A stretch of 64,000 nucleotides of DNA from Corynebacterium humireducens NBRC 106098 = DSM 45392 (GCF_000819445.1 NZ_CP005286.1:310001-374000); one strand, 5' to 3'; counted from the stretch's first letter, positions 1 to 9,278 are shown. The notes: a model not told the origin generated them from the sequence alone. Numbers and translations are program-made.

Positions 1-65
1 ACTTTCCGACGCGCGGCGTAGACCCAATTACCCCCGACTACAACTTTTGGACCACAATGGTGCAC

Positions 66-1133
66 ATGACTCGTCGTTCCATTCCCGATGCCCCGTTCCT
101 CGCCGCCGCTGCCGGCCGTACCCCGTCCCGTACCCCGGTGTGGTTCATGCGTCAGGCAGGACGTTCGCTGCCCGAGTACCTGAAGGTCCGGGAGGGGATC
201 TCCATGCTGGACTCCTGCTTCATGCCGGAGCTGCTCGCGGAGATCACCATGCAGCCGGTCCGTCGCCACGACGTCGACGCCGCGATCCTCTTCTCCGACA
301 TCGTCGTGCCGCTGCGTGCCGCGGGCGTCGGCGTGGAGATCGTCGCCGGACGGGGTCCGGTGATGGACAAGGCCATCACCACCCGCGCCGACATCGACGC
401 CCTGCCGATCCTCGACCACGAGGTCGCCGAGGTCACCGAGGGTATCCGCATCATCCTCGACGAGCTGCAGGACCACCAGGCCCTCATCGGTTTCGTCGGC
501 GCCCCCTTCACCCTGGCCAGCTACCTGGTCGAGGGTGGCCCGAGCCGGAACCACGAGAAGACCAAGGCCATGATCCACGGTGAGCCGGACACCTGGCACG
601 CCCTCATGGAGCGTCTCACCCCGACGATCGTCGCGTTCCTGCGCCAGCAGATCGACGCCGGCATCGACGCCATGCAGCTCTTCGACTCCTGGGCAGGTTT
701 CCTCACCGAGCGTGACTACCGGGAGCATGTCCTGCCGTACTCCGTCGAGATCCTCAAGGAGATCGAGGGCGAGATCCCGCGCATCCACTTCGGTGTCGGC
801 ACCGGTGAGATCCTCGGCGCGATGTCCGAGGCCGGTTCCGAGGTCATGGGCGTCGACTGGCGGGTGCCGCTCGACGTCGCCGCCGAGCGCATCCACGCGG
901 CCTCCGGCCCGAAGGTCCTGCAGGGCAACCTGGACCCGGCGATCCTGTTCGCCGGCCGGGACGCCGTGGTCTCCGAGGTCGCCCGCATCAAGGCGGAGGC
1001 GGCCCGCGCCATCGAGGCCGGCCACGCGACGGCCCACATCTTCAACCTGGGCCACGGCGTCCTGCCGAACACCAGGGCGGAGGACATCACCGAGGCCGTC
1101 TCGATCATCCACGCCACCAACGAGGAGAACTAA
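66..1133 (+). CDS. hemE: Uroporphyrinogen III decarboxylase
   Basis: Decarboxylates the four acetate side chains of uroporphyrinogen III to give coproporphyrinogen III in cytoplasmic haem synthesis. The 355-residue product has the family length and the N-terminal signature WFMRQAGRSLPEY at residues 26-38, followed by GFVGAPFTLASYL in the first half. I chose ATG 66 rather than the in-frame ATG at 57 because a CACAAT hexamer at 53-58 ends seven bases before it, as expected for a leaderless message; no Shine-Dalgarno sequence precedes either start. hemY follows two bases after the stop codon, so the two are very likely co-transcribed. Confidence 0.95.
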   Translation: MTRRSIPDAPFLAAAAGRTPSRTPVWFMRQAGRSLPEYLKVREGISMLDSCFMPELLAEITMQPVRRHDVDAAILFSDIVVPLRAAGVGVEIVAGRGPVMDKAITTRADIDALPILDHEVAEVTEGIRIILDELQDHQALIGFVGAPFTLASYLVEGGPSRNHEKTKAMIHGEPDTWHALMERLTPTIVAFLRQQIDAGIDAMQLFDSWAGFLTERDYREHVLPYSVEILKEIEGEIPRIHFGVGTGEILGAMSEAGSEVMGVDWRVPLDVAAERIHAASGPKVLQGNLDPAILFAGRDAVVSEVARIKAEAARAIEAGHATAHIFNLGHGVLPNTRAEDITEAVSIIHATNEEN

Positions 1134-1135
1134 CG

Positions 1136-2554
1136 GTGGAACCCACCAGGTACGCCATCATCGGCGCCGGCCTCGCCGGCCTGACCAGCGCCTACGAGAT
1201 CCGCAAGACGGATCCGGGGGCCGTCATCCATGTCTTCGAGGCGGAGGACCGCATCGGTGGCAAGCTGTTCACCGTGCCCTTCGACTCGGGTCCCACCGAC
1301 ATGGGCGCCGAGGCGTACCTGGCCCTGCGTTCCGACGCGACCGACTTCTTCACCGAGCTCGGCCTCGCCGACGACCTGGTCAGCCCCTCGGGTCTGCGCT
1401 CACTCGTCTACTCCGACGGGGAGCTGCGCGGCCTGCCCGCCGGCGGCGTCATGGGCATCCCGGCCTCGTCGGACCCGGTGGCGCACGTCGTTTCCGCGGA
1501 GACCGCGGCGCGTATCGACGCCGAGGCCACCGACGCCCCCTCCATCGACTGGGAGGTGGGGGGCGACGTGAGCGTCGGCAAGCTCGTGACGGAGCGCTAC
1601 GGCGCGGAGGTCACCGACCGCATCGTGTCCGCCCTCCTGGGTGGCGTGTACTCCTGCGCGGCCGAGGACCTCGGCGTCCGGGCGACGATCCCGCAGCTCG
1701 CGGAGGCCCTCGACGAACTCGCGGAGGCAGGGGAGAAGGTCACCCTGTCCGCCGCGGTGCGGATCTGCGAGGCACGCCGCACCCCGCGCGACCCGGGGGC
1801 GACCCCGACGCCGGTGTTCGCCACCTTCCGCCACGGCTACGCGCAGGTCTATGAGACGCTGGCGGAGAAGTCCGGGGCGGACATCCACCTCGACGCCTTC
1901 GTCTCGTCGGTCACCCGGGATCTGCGCGGCTTCCACCTCAAGGGCCCCGGCGTGAGCACCGAGGCCCCCTACGACCGGCTCATCGTCGCCACCCCGGCGC
2001 CGACCACGGCCCCGCTGCTCCGGGAGGTCGCCCCGGCCGCCTCCGCGGCGTTGAAGTCCGTGCAGCTGGCGTCCTCCGCGGTGGTGGGCATGAGGTTCGA
2101 CTCGGACGAGGGGCTGCCGGAGAACTCCGGCGTGCTCGTCGCCATCGACGAGCCGGGCGTGCAGGCCAAGGCCTTCACCTTCTCCTCGCGCAAGTGGCCG
2201 CACATCGGCGCGCGCGGCGGGGCGCTGGTCCGCGCCAGCTTCGGCCGCTTCGGTGACGACGCCCTGGTGCGCGCCGAGGAGGACCTCCTCGTTGACGCCG
2301 CCCTCGACGACCTGCAGACCATCACCGGCTTCGACGGCCGCGCCGCCGGACTCTCCGAGATCTACGTCCAGCGCTGGTTCGGCGGTCTCCCGCGTTACGA
2401 CGAGACCCACCTGGCCACCGTCGCCACGGTCCGGGCGGCCGTCGCGGAGGTCCCCGGCCTCGAGGTGACCGGCGCGTGGGCCGGGGGAGTGGGCGTGCCC
2501 GCCGTCATCGACGACGCACGCGCCGCCGTCGCCCGCGTCATCCAGGTAGGATAA
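1136..2554 (+). CDS. hemY: Oxygen-dependent coproporphyrinogen/protoporphyrinogen oxidase
   Basis: FAD-dependent oxidase of late haem synthesis, 472 residues. The N-terminal dinucleotide fold GAGLAG is at residues 10-15, and the C-terminal GAWAGGVGVPAVIDDA is the usual FAD-contacting end of this family. In actinobacteria HemY homologues are known to act on coproporphyrinogen III (the coproporphyrin-dependent route, also named CgoX), so this is the likelier substrate; that is inferred from the family. It starts with GTG two bases after hemE. The downstream 83 bases hold a riboswitch that serves the next gene. Confidence 0.93.
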   Translation: MEPTRYAIIGAGLAGLTSAYEIRKTDPGAVIHVFEAEDRIGGKLFTVPFDSGPTDMGAEAYLALRSDATDFFTELGLADDLVSPSGLRSLVYSDGELRGLPAGGVMGIPASSDPVAHVVSAETAARIDAEATDAPSIDWEVGGDVSVGKLVTERYGAEVTDRIVSALLGGVYSCAAEDLGVRATIPQLAEALDELAEAGEKVTLSAAVRICEARRTPRDPGATPTPVFATFRHGYAQVYETLAEKSGADIHLDAFVSSVTRDLRGFHLKGPGVSTEAPYDRLIVATPAPTTAPLLREVAPAASAALKSVQLASSAVVGMRFDSDEGLPENSGVLVAIDEPGVQAKAFTFSSRKWPHIGARGGALVRASFGRFGDDALVRAEEDLLVDAALDDLQTITGFDGRAAGLSEIYVQRWFGGLPRYDETHLATVATVRAAVAEVPGLEVTGAWAGGVGVPAVIDDARAAVARVIQVG

Positions 2555-2583
2555 GCGCTCGACATCAGCCCGGGGGTCCGGGC

Positions 2584-2623
2584 CCGGACGAGGGAGCCGT
2601 ACCCGGCGTTGCGACAAGACGGC
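2584..2623 (+). promoter_or_regulatory. Guanidine-III (ykkC-III) riboswitch
   Basis: The stretch reads CCGGACGAGG, a GCCGT arm, ACCCGG, then ACAAGACGGC. This is the core of the guanidine-III aptamer, in which CCGG pairs with CCGG of ACCCGG and GCCGT pairs with ACGGC to form a compact pseudoknot. The AGGAAGG Shine-Dalgarno of the SMR gene starts two bases after the aptamer (2625-2631), so control is most simply translational: guanidinium binding frees the ribosome site. The downstream gene is a Gdx-type exporter, the partner expected for this class. Confidence 0.9.
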
Positions 2624-2637
2624 CAGGAAGGTTTCCC

Positions 2638-2964
2638 GTGTCCGTCACCCTGTCCTGGGTCATCCTCGTTCTCTCCGGCGCGTTCGAGGCGGTGTGGGCG
2701 GTCGCGCTCGACCGCTCCGACGGGTTCACCCGGCTGTGGCCCTCCGTCGTGTTCTTCGCCGCGCTCTTCGTCTCGATGGGTGGCCTGGCGGTCGCGCTCA
2801 AGCAGCTGCCGGTCGGCACCGCCTACGCGGTGTGGGTGGGCATCGGGGCGTCGATAGCCATCGTGTGGTCCTTCGCCACGGGCCAGGAGATGTTCTCCCT
2901 GGCGAAGGCCTTCTTCTTCGCCATGATCATCGGCGGGATCATCGGACTGAAGTTGGTCAACTGA
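2638..2964 (+). CDS. gdx: SMR-family guanidinium exporter (Gdx/SugE type)
   Basis: Small inner-membrane antiporter of 108 residues with four transmembrane helices. It would export guanidinium against protons as a dual-topology homodimer. Family marks are the membrane Glu17 in GAFEAVWAV, the stretch [15 protein letters not shown] near the middle and the terminal GIIGLKL. The GTG start is set by AGGAAGG seven bases upstream. A longer reading frame upstream is not used because it would run through the riboswitch. The guanidine-III aptamer just before the gene supports guanidinium rather than a quaternary-ammonium drug as substrate. It lies between hemY and hemL but is probably regulated on its own. 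Confidence 0.9.
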   Translation: MSVTLSWVILVLSGAFEAVWAVALDRSDGFTRLWPSVVFFAALFVSMGGLAVALKQLPVGTAYAVWVGIGASIAIVWSFATGQEMFSLAKAFFFAMIIGGIIGLKLVN

Positions 2965-2976
2965 CCGGGGGGAAAG

Positions 2977-3006
2977 TTTAACCCCGGTTGACCCCGGTCG
3001 TATGAT
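2977..3006 (+). promoter_or_regulatory. Promoter of hemL, leaderless
   Basis: TTTAAC at 2977-2982 and TATGAT at 3001-3006 are 18 bases apart. The -10 ends seven bases before ATG 3014, so transcription would begin at or next to the A of the start codon. The TATGAT-G overlap creates an ATG upstream that would not be in the message. Confidence 0.6.
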
Positions 3007-3013
3007 GGTGGGC

Positions 3014-4330
3014 ATGACTCTGAGCTCCCCGACCTCCGCACGCACCCAGAAGTCCGCGCAGATGCACGACCGTGCCCGCACCCTCATCCCCGGCGGGGTG
3101 AACTCCCCGGTCCGCGCCTTCGGCTCCGTCGGCGGCCAGGCCCGCTTCATCGACTCCGCCCACGGCTCCACGCTCGTCGACGTCGACGGCAACGAGTACG
3201 TCGACCTCGTCTGCTCCTGGGGCCCGATGATCAACGGCAACGCCCACCCGGAGATCACGGACGCCGTGGTCAAGGCGACGGCGAAGGGCCTGTCCTTCGG
3301 TGCGCCGACCGAGGCGGAGATCGAGCTCGCCCAGATGATCATCGACCGCACCTCCGTCGAGGAGGTCCGCCTGGTCAACTCCGGCACCGAGGCCACCATG
3401 TCCGCGGTCCGCCTGGCCCGCGGCTTCACGGGCCGCTCCAAGATCATCAAGTTCGACGGCTGCTACCACGGCCACGTCGACGCGCTGCTGGCCGCCGCGG
3501 GCTCGGGCGTCGCGACGTTCGCGCTGCCGGACTCCCCGGGCGTCACCGGCGCCTCCGCGGCCGACACCATCGTCGTGCCGTACAACGACCTGGAGGCCGT
3601 GAAGCAGGCCTTCGCCGAGCACCCGGGCGAGATCGCCGCCGTGATCACCGAGGCCGCCGCCGGCAACATGGGCACCGTCGCCCCGCGCGAGGGCTTCAAC
3701 GCCGCCCTCAAGGAGATCGCGCACGCCGACGGCGCGCTGCTCATCATGGACGAGGTCATGACCGGTTTCCGCACCTCCTACTCCGGCTGGTACGGCGTCG
3801 ACGGGGTGGCGGGCGACCTCACCACCTTCGGCAAGGTCGTCTCCGGTGGTCTGCCGGCCGCCGCCTTCGGTGGCCGCGCCGACATCATGGAGCACCTCGC
3901 GCCCTCCGGCCCCGTCTACCAGGCGGGCACCCTGTCGGGTAACCCCGTCGCCATGGCCGCCGGCATGGCCTCCCTGCGTCTGGCCTCCGAGGACATCTAC
4001 CCGCTGCTCCACCAGCACGCCGACCGCCTCTCGGGCCTCATCTCCGAGGCACTCACCCGCGAGGGCGTGGCACACCACATCCAGCGTGCCGCGACGATGT
4101 TCTCCGTGCGTTTCGCCGAGGGCGAGGGCCACAACTTCGCCGACATGAAGGCCGCGGACACCTTCCGCTTCCCGCCGTTCTTCCACGCCCTGCTCGACAA
4201 CGGCGTCTACGCCCCGCCGAGCGTCTTCGAGACCTGGTTTGTGTCGACCGCCCTGAGCGACGATGATTTCACCCGTATCGAGGAAGCACTCGTCCCGGCC
4301 GCCCAGGCCGCCGCCGCAGCCACCGCGTAA
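3014..4330 (+). CDS. hemL: Glutamate-1-semialdehyde 2,1-aminomutase
   Basis: PLP enzyme that makes 5-aminolevulinate from glutamate-1-semialdehyde, the first dedicated step of the C5 haem route. The protein has 438 residues, the family size. It contains [18 protein letters not shown] near the N-terminus, [10 protein letters not shown], and the Schiff-base lysine Lys274 in [19 protein letters not shown] 3014 is preferred over ATG 3002 and 3005, because those two overlap the proposed -10 box and lack a Shine-Dalgarno sequence. A phosphatase gene and the cytochrome c maturation genes follow in the same direction. Confidence 0.95.
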   Translation: MTLSSPTSARTQKSAQMHDRARTLIPGGVNSPVRAFGSVGGQARFIDSAHGSTLVDVDGNEYVDLVCSWGPMINGNAHPEITDAVVKATAKGLSFGAPTEAEIELAQMIIDRTSVEEVRLVNSGTEATMSAVRLARGFTGRSKIIKFDGCYHGHVDALLAAAGSGVATFALPDSPGVTGASAADTIVVPYNDLEAVKQAFAEHPGEIAAVITEAAAGNMGTVAPREGFNAALKEIAHADGALLIMDEVMTGFRTSYSGWYGVDGVAGDLTTFGKVVSGGLPAAAFGGRADIMEHLAPSGPVYQAGTLSGNPVAMAAGMASLRLASEDIYPLLHQHADRLSGLISEALTREGVAHHIQRAATMFSVRFAEGEGHNFADMKAADTFRFPPFFHALLDNGVYAPPSVFETWFVSTALSDDDFTRIEEALVPAAQAAAAATA

Positions 4331-4346
4331 AGGAAACACACCCTCC

Positions 4347-4949
4347 ATGTCGCACACGATCGTCCACCTCATCCGCCACGGCGAGGTCCACAACCCGGAG
4401 CGCATCCTCTACGGCACCATCCCCGGGTACCACCTGTCCTCCCGGGGCCGTTCCCAGGCGGCCCGCGTGGCCCGCACCTTCGAGGACCACGACGTCACCT
4501 TCCTCGGCGCCTCCCCGCTGCAGCGCGCCCAGGAGACCGCGGAGCCTTTCGCGGAGACGCTGCTCCTCGACGTCGAGACGATCCCCGAGATCGTCGAGGC
4601 CGGCAACCGCTTCGAGGGTCTGCGCACCAAGGGCTGGAACTCCCAGCTGTGGAATCCGGTGCGCTGGCCGCTCATGTTCAACCCCTTCGAGCCGAGCTGG
4701 GGCGAGGCGTACGTCGACATCGCCGAGCGGATGATGGGCGCCGTCGAGAAGGCACGCCGTAAGGCGGAGGGCCACGAGGCGATCCTGATCAGCCACCAGC
4801 TGCCCATCGTCATGGTGCAGCGCAGCGTGCTCGGCGTCCCGCTGGCCCACGCCAGCCGCCAGTGCGAGCTGGCCTCCGTGACCTCGCTCGTCTTCGACGG
4901 TGACGAGATCACCGACATCTTCTACACCACCCCCGCGAAGGACATCTGA
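4347..4949 (+). CDS. Histidine phosphatase family protein (phosphoglycerate-mutase-like)
   Basis: Cytoplasmic phosphatase-fold protein of 200 residues. The catalytic RHG is at residues 10-12 (IRHGEV) and the second active-site histidine is His150 in ISHQLP. The acceptor Glu/Arg loop SPLQRAQETAEPF lies between them. The substrate cannot be inferred. It starts 16 bases after hemL with an AAGGAAA ribosome site, and its stop is next to the start of the thioredoxin-like gene, so it belongs to the hemL-ccs transcription unit. A homologue at this place is usual in corynebacteria, but no role in haem or cytochrome synthesis has been shown as far as I know. Confidence 0.85.
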   Translation: MSHTIVHLIRHGEVHNPERILYGTIPGYHLSSRGRSQAARVARTFEDHDVTFLGASPLQRAQETAEPFAETLLLDVETIPEIVEAGNRFEGLRTKGWNSQLWNPVRWPLMFNPFEPSWGEAYVDIAERMMGAVEKARRKAEGHEAILISHQLPIVMVQRSVLGVPLAHASRQCELASVTSLVFDGDEITDIFYTTPAKDI

Positions 4950-4950
4950 C

Positions 4951-5550
4951 ATGCGCCTGCGTGCGATCGCGGCCGTGCTCAGCGCGGCCGCGCTGACGCT
5001 GACCGCCTGCGGCCAGGACCCGGACGCCGCGAAGAGCGCGGTCGCCGTCGGCGGCACCTTCCAGTTCCACTCGCCCGGCGGGCAGATGGAGATCTTCTAC
5101 GACGAGTCCGAGCGCGCGCCGCTGCCGGACATCTCCGGTGACTCCCTCATGGAGGAGGGCACCGAGATCTCCCTGTCCGATTTCGAGGGCGAGGTCGTCA
5201 TCCTCAACGCCTGGGGTCAGTGGTGCGCGCCGTGCCGTTCCGAGGCGGATGACCTGCAGCGCGTCCAGGAGGAGATCGAGCCGCTCGGCGGGACGATCCT
5301 GGGCATCAACGTCCGTGACTACAACCGGACGATCGCGCAGGACTTCGTCATCGACAACGGCCTGACCTACCCCTCGCTGTACGATCCGCCGTTCCGTTCC
5401 GCCGCCCTGCTCGGCGGCGTGCCGACGTCAGTCGTGCCGACGACGATCATCCTCGACCGCCAGCACCGCCCGGCCGCGGTGTTCCTCGAGGCGGTCACGG
5501 ACCGCGAGCTTCTCGACGCCGCCCTGCCCCTCATCGAGGAAACTGCATGA
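4951..5550 (+). CDS. Thioredoxin-like lipoprotein of cytochrome c maturation (ResA/CcsX type)
   Basis: Membrane-anchored thiol-disulfide oxidoreductase that would keep apocytochrome c haem-binding cysteines reduced outside the membrane. A lipoprotein signal ends at Cys20 (LTLTAC), and the thioredoxin active site WCAPC is at residues 91-95 within NAWGQWCAPCRSEAD. The 199-residue length fits the family. The start is one base after the phosphatase stop codon. Its stop overlaps the start of ccdA by four bases, so electrons likely pass from CcdA to this protein. One exact copy of the 13-mer GCTTCTCGACGCC lies near the 3' end at 5508-5520. Confidence 0.9.
   Translation: MRLRAIAAVLSAAALTLTACGQDPDAAKSAVAVGGTFQFHSPGGQMEIFYDESERAPLPDISGDSLMEEGTEISLSDFEGEVVILNAWGQWCAPCRSEADDLQRVQEEIEPLGGTILGINVRDYNRTIAQDFVIDNGLTYPSLYDPPFRSAALLGGVPTSVVPTTIILDRQHRPAAVFLEAVTDRELLDAALPLIEETA
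5508..5520 (+). repeat. 13-mer GCTTCTCGACGCC, copy 1
   Basis: In the thioredoxin lipoprotein gene; read there as part of Glu-Leu-Leu-Asp-Ala with the codon CTT. Confidence 0.85.
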
Positions 5551-6341
5551 CCGAACTCGGGCAGCTCTTCGCCGACGCCGCCGCCTCCGGCCCCCTGATC
5601 CTGGGGCTGCTCGCCGCGGCGGCCGCCGGCCTGGTCAGCTTCGCCTCCCCGTGTGTCGTGCCGCTGGTGCCGGGTTACATGTCCTACCTCGCCGGTATCG
5701 TCGGCGGGGAGGTGCGGCACGACGCGCAGTACGGCGCCGTCGTGACGAAGAAACGGCAGTGGGCCGTCGCCGGGGCGGCGTTGATGTTCATCCTCGGGTT
5801 CACGGTGGTGTTCGTGCTGGCCACGGTCACCGTGTTCGGGGCGATCAGCATGCTCACCCTCAACGCCGAGACCCTCATGCGGGTCGGCGGTGTGATCACC
5901 ATCGTCATGGGCGTGGTGTTCATGGGCATGATCCCCGCCCTGCAGACCGACACCCGCATGGCCCCGAAGCGGCTGACCACCTGGGTGGGCGCCCCGCTGC
6001 TCGGCGGCGTGTTCGCCCTCGGCTGGACGCCCTGCCTGGGGCCGACCCTCGCGGCGATCATCTCCGTGTCCGCCGGCACCGAGGGCATGACCGCCGTCCG
6101 CGGCGTGGCGCTCATCATCGCCTACTGCCTGGGTCTCGGCCTGCCGTTCCTGGTCATCGCGCTGGGTTCCGCCCGGGCGATGCGGACGATCGGCTGGCTG
6201 CGGAGGCACTCCCGCAAGGTGCAGCTCCTCGGCGGCGTGCTCATGATCCTCGTGGGACTCGCCCTGCTCACCGGCGCGTGGGCACACTTCATCAACTTCG
6301 TGCGTCAGTGGACCGTCGAGTACGGCGCCACGATCATCTAG
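5547..6341 (+). CDS. ccdA: Cytochrome c biogenesis protein CcdA (thiol reductant transporter)
   Basis: Polytopic membrane protein of 264 residues that moves reducing equivalents from cytoplasmic thioredoxin to the outside. The two redox cysteines are Cys36 in SFASPCVVPLVPGY and Cys163 in GWTPCLGPTLAA, both in the conserved proline-rich settings. About six to seven hydrophobic helices are visible. It overlaps the thioredoxin lipoprotein gene by ATGA, so translation is probably coupled. resB follows 18 bases later. In actinobacteria this gene is often labelled ccsA, a name used for a different protein elsewhere. Confidence 0.93.
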   Translation: MTELGQLFADAAASGPLILGLLAAAAAGLVSFASPCVVPLVPGYMSYLAGIVGGEVRHDAQYGAVVTKKRQWAVAGAALMFILGFTVVFVLATVTVFGAISMLTLNAETLMRVGGVITIVMGVVFMGMIPALQTDTRMAPKRLTTWVGAPLLGGVFALGWTPCLGPTLAAIISVSAGTEGMTAVRGVALIIAYCLGLGLPFLVIALGSARAMRTIGWLRRHSRKVQLLGGVLMILVGLALLTGAWAHFINFVRQWTVEYGATII

Positions 6342-6359
6342 GAAGAGACGGAAAGAGCA

Positions 6360-8018
6360 TTGCGTACGGTCGTGACGTACCTCAAGAAGGCCTGGCACTG
6401 GCTGACCAGCATGCGCACCGCCCTGGTGCTGCTGTTCCTGCTGGCCATCGCCGCCATCCCCGGCGCCCTGCTGCCACAGCGCTCCCTCAACGAGGAGAAC
6501 GTCAACGAGTACATCGCCAACAACGGCCGACTCGCCGAGTTCTACGACCGGCTGCAGCTCTACGACGTCTTCGAGTCCACCTGGTTCCTCGCGATCCTCA
6601 CGCTGCTGACGATCTCCCTCATCGGCTGCATCCTGCCGCGCTCCTGGGACCACTACTTCGCCTGGAAGACCCCGCCCACCCGCGCGCCGCGGAACCTCGG
6701 ACGCCTGCCGCTGCACGCGGAGGGCGACGTCGACAAGCCTGTCGAGGAGGTCGCCGCGGAGGCCCGCGGACTGCTGCGCCGCTGGCACGTCGCGGAGTAC
6801 CAGCCGACGGATGACCGGGCGGGTAAGTTCTCGCTGGCGGCGGAGCGGGGTTACGCGCGTGAGCTCGCCAACCTGCTGTTCCACCTGGGGCTCGTCGGCA
6901 TGATCGTCACCGTCGCGCTGGGCCGGATGGTGTACTACGAGGGTCAGGTCATCGTGGTGACGGAGTCCGGCAACTACGAGACCCCGCTCGGCGACCAGAA
7001 CACCGAGTTCTGCAACACGTCGACCGCGAACTTCGACTCCTTCCGCGCCGGCCCGCTCTTCGACGGCACCGGCCTGACCACCTTCTGCTTCGACGCGCAC
7101 GACTTCTCCGCGGACTACCTGCCCAACGGCCAGGCCGAGATGTTCACCTCGAACGTCTCCTACGCCGTCGGGGACGACATCCACCGGCCGAAGTCCGAGT
7201 GGACCGACTACGAACTCAAGGTCAACCACCCGCTGCGCGTCGAGGGTGACCGCGTCTACCTGCAGGGCCACGGTTTCGCCCCGACCTTCACCGTCACCTG
7301 GCCCAACGGCGAGTCCCGCACCCAGACCATCCAGTGGCGCCCCGACGACCTGACCTTCTTCCTGTCCTCCGGCGTCATGCGCTTCGACCCGCCGGCCGGC
7401 ATGTACCCGGAGCTGTACGACCGCCGCCAGAACCAGATCGCCATCCAGGGTCTGTTCGCCCCGACGGCGCAGTGGGACGGCGAGAACAACGAACTGCTCA
7501 CCTCCCGTTTCCCGGCGATGACCGACCCGGCCGTGGCCATCGACATCTACCGCGGCGACGCCGGCCTGGACACCGGCCGCGCCCAGTCGATCTTCAGCCT
7601 CGACACCGCGCTGCTGCACTCCGGTCAGCTGCAGAAGATTGAACGCGTCAACCTCTCCCGCGGGGACTCCGTCACGCTGGACGACGGCACCGTGGTCACC
7701 TTCGACGGTGCCAGCGAGTTCGCCAACTTCCAGATCTCCCGCGACCCCTTCCAGCCGTGGGTCCTGGTGACCACCGTCATCATGCTGGCCGCCCTCGTCG
7801 GCTCGCTGCTGATCAAGCGCCGCCGCATCTGGATCCGCCTGGCCCCGCGCGAGGACGGCGGCACCCTCGTCGAGCTCGGCGGCCTGGCGCGTACCGACCG
7901 GGCCGGCTGGGGCGCGGAGTTCGACCGCATCCACCGCGAACTCCTCGGCCTGCCCGACCCGGACGAGGTCGAGGAGGACCTTCTCGTCCCCGAGGATGCC
8001 CGCCTCGTGGCCAACTAA
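6360..8018 (+). CDS. resB: Cytochrome c biogenesis protein ResB
   Basis: Large System II subunit (552 residues) that with CcsB forms the haem exporter and ligase for c-type cytochromes. Three hydrophobic helices are seen in the first 200 residues (around 17-35, 75-95 and 175-195). A long extracytoplasmic domain follows, then a fourth helix near 460-480 (PWVLVTTVIMLAALVGSLL) and a short cytoplasmic tail. The start is TTG at 6360, preceded by GGAAAGAG; no ATG or GTG start fits as well. The cytochrome bc1 and c1 system of corynebacteria is the expected client. Confidence 0.9.
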   Translation: MRTVVTYLKKAWHWLTSMRTALVLLFLLAIAAIPGALLPQRSLNEENVNEYIANNGRLAEFYDRLQLYDVFESTWFLAILTLLTISLIGCILPRSWDHYFAWKTPPTRAPRNLGRLPLHAEGDVDKPVEEVAAEARGLLRRWHVAEYQPTDDRAGKFSLAAERGYARELANLLFHLGLVGMIVTVALGRMVYYEGQVIVVTESGNYETPLGDQNTEFCNTSTANFDSFRAGPLFDGTGLTTFCFDAHDFSADYLPNGQAEMFTSNVSYAVGDDIHRPKSEWTDYELKVNHPLRVEGDRVYLQGHGFAPTFTVTWPNGESRTQTIQWRPDDLTFFLSSGVMRFDPPAGMYPELYDRRQNQIAIQGLFAPTAQWDGENNELLTSRFPAMTDPAVAIDIYRGDAGLDTGRAQSIFSLDTALLHSGQLQKIERVNLSRGDSVTLDDGTVVTFDGASEFANFQISRDPFQPWVLVTTVIMLAALVGSLLIKRRRIWIRLAPREDGGTLVELGGLARTDRAGWGAEFDRIHRELLGLPDPDEVEEDLLVPEDARLVAN

Positions 8019-8043
8019 AGTTGGGGAATAGGTGGCCCAAGGG

Positions 8044-8073
8044 TTGGAATCGCCCGGTCCGGTGGGGTACCGT
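8044..8073 (+). promoter_or_regulatory. Possible promoter for ccsB
   Basis: TTGGAA at 8044-8049 and TACCGT at 8068-8073 are 18 bases apart in the 106-base gap between resB and ccsB. This would give a leader of about 45 bases, so ccsB may be transcribed both from the operon and from here. Confidence 0.4.
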
Positions 8074-8124
8074 CACAGAGGTATCTCACCGGCCCACCTG
8101 ACTACCTGAGGGTGTCCTTCACAC

Positions 8125-9120
8125 ATGACCGTCAATCAGACTCTCTCCAACTTCTCGGACGTCGCCTTCCAGTCGGCGTTCGTCATCTATGTGCTGGCTC
8201 TCGTGCTGTCGCTCGTCTACTACGGCCGCATGCAGAGCGTCATCGACGCCCGCCGGTCCCTCGCCCGCGCCGAGCAGAAGGAACTCGTCGCGGTCGGTGA
8301 CGGCGGTTCCACCGTGCTCGACGACGCCCCGGACCTCTCCGAGGTGGAGAAGCTCGAGGCCGGCGCCAACAAGTTCGGCGGCATGACCCAGGCGATGGTG
8401 TGGCTGGGCATCATCGTGCACTCGGTCTCCGCGGTCCTGCGTGGCCTGGCCACCAACCGCTTCCCCTTCGGCAACCTCTACGAGTACGTGCTGGTCACCA
8501 CCGCCTTCATCATGATCGGTGCGGCGCTGGTCATCCAGCGCAAGGAGTGGCGCATCGTCTGGCCGTGGCTCCTGCTGCCGATCCTGGCGCTCCTGTTCTT
8601 CGGCGGCACCAAGCTCTACGCCGACTCCGCCCCGGTCGTCCCGGCCCTGCAGTCCCACTGGCTGCCGATCCACGTCTCCATCGTCTCCTCCGGCGCCTCC
8701 CTCGGTGTGCTCTCCGGTATCGCCTCGCTGCTCTACCTGCTGCGCATCTGGCAGCCGCAGGGCAAGGAGCACGGCTTCTTCGGCGCCATCGCCAAGCCGC
8801 TGCCGAGCACCAAGAAGCTCGACGGCATGGCCTACAGGACCGCGATCCTCACCCTGCCCGTCTTCGGTCTGGGCATCGTCCTCGGCGCGATCTGGGCGGA
8901 GGCGGCCTGGGGCCGCTTCTGGGGCTGGGACCCGAAGGAGACGGTCTCCCTGATCTCCTGGGTCCTCTACGCCGCGTACCTCCACGCCCGTGCGACCGCC
9001 GGCTGGCGTGACTGGAAGGCCGCGTGGATCAACATCGCCGCCCTGGCGACCACCATCTTCAACCTCTTCTTCATCAACATGGTCGTCTCGGGCCTCCACT
9101 CCTACGCGGGACTCAACTAG
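8125..9120 (+). CDS. ccsB: Cytochrome c biogenesis protein CcsB/ResC (haem handling, WWD family)
   Basis: Haem-binding membrane subunit of System II, 331 residues and about eight helices. The tryptophan-rich signature WGWDPKE is at residues 266-272 within a WGRFWGWDPKET stretch, and conserved histidines (for example in QSHWLPIHV and GLHSYAG) could ligate haem. It works with ResB to deliver and attach haem to apocytochromes on the outer face. It is the last gene of the cluster: a strong intrinsic terminator begins 20 bases after the stop. Confidence 0.93.
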   Translation: MTVNQTLSNFSDVAFQSAFVIYVLALVLSLVYYGRMQSVIDARRSLARAEQKELVAVGDGGSTVLDDAPDLSEVEKLEAGANKFGGMTQAMVWLGIIVHSVSAVLRGLATNRFPFGNLYEYVLVTTAFIMIGAALVIQRKEWRIVWPWLLLPILALLFFGGTKLYADSAPVVPALQSHWLPIHVSIVSSGASLGVLSGIASLLYLLRIWQPQGKEHGFFGAIAKPLPSTKKLDGMAYRTAILTLPVFGLGIVLGAIWAEAAWGRFWGWDPKETVSLISWVLYAAYLHARATAGWRDWKAAWINIAALATTIFNLFFINMVVSGLHSYAGLN

Positions 9121-9140
9121 ACCGCTGCTGAACAGCACGC

Positions 9141-9170
9141 ACGCCGCGCCAGAACTCTCTGGCGCGGCGT
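9141..9170 (+). terminator. Intrinsic terminator after ccsB
   Basis: A 13-bp perfect stem, ACGCCGCGCCAGA with TCTGGCGCGGCGT, closes on a four-base loop and is followed by TCCTGTTT. It closes the hem-ccs cluster. Confidence 0.85.
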
Positions 9171-9278
9171 TCCTGTTTCCCCTGATGTGCCGGGCCTCCC
9201 CGCCGCGCGGACCCCGATGAGTCTCCGCAGGCTAGACTTGAACATATTCCGAACAGCTTCTGAGGGAGGAGTCGGACA

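Noticed and set aside
5367..7934. An 855-codon open frame on the minus strand opposite the cytochrome c genes
   Set aside because: It is antisense to three well-supported genes, has low-complexity Arg/Gly/His/Asp-rich composition and no ribosome site; long antisense frames are expected in GC-rich DNA.
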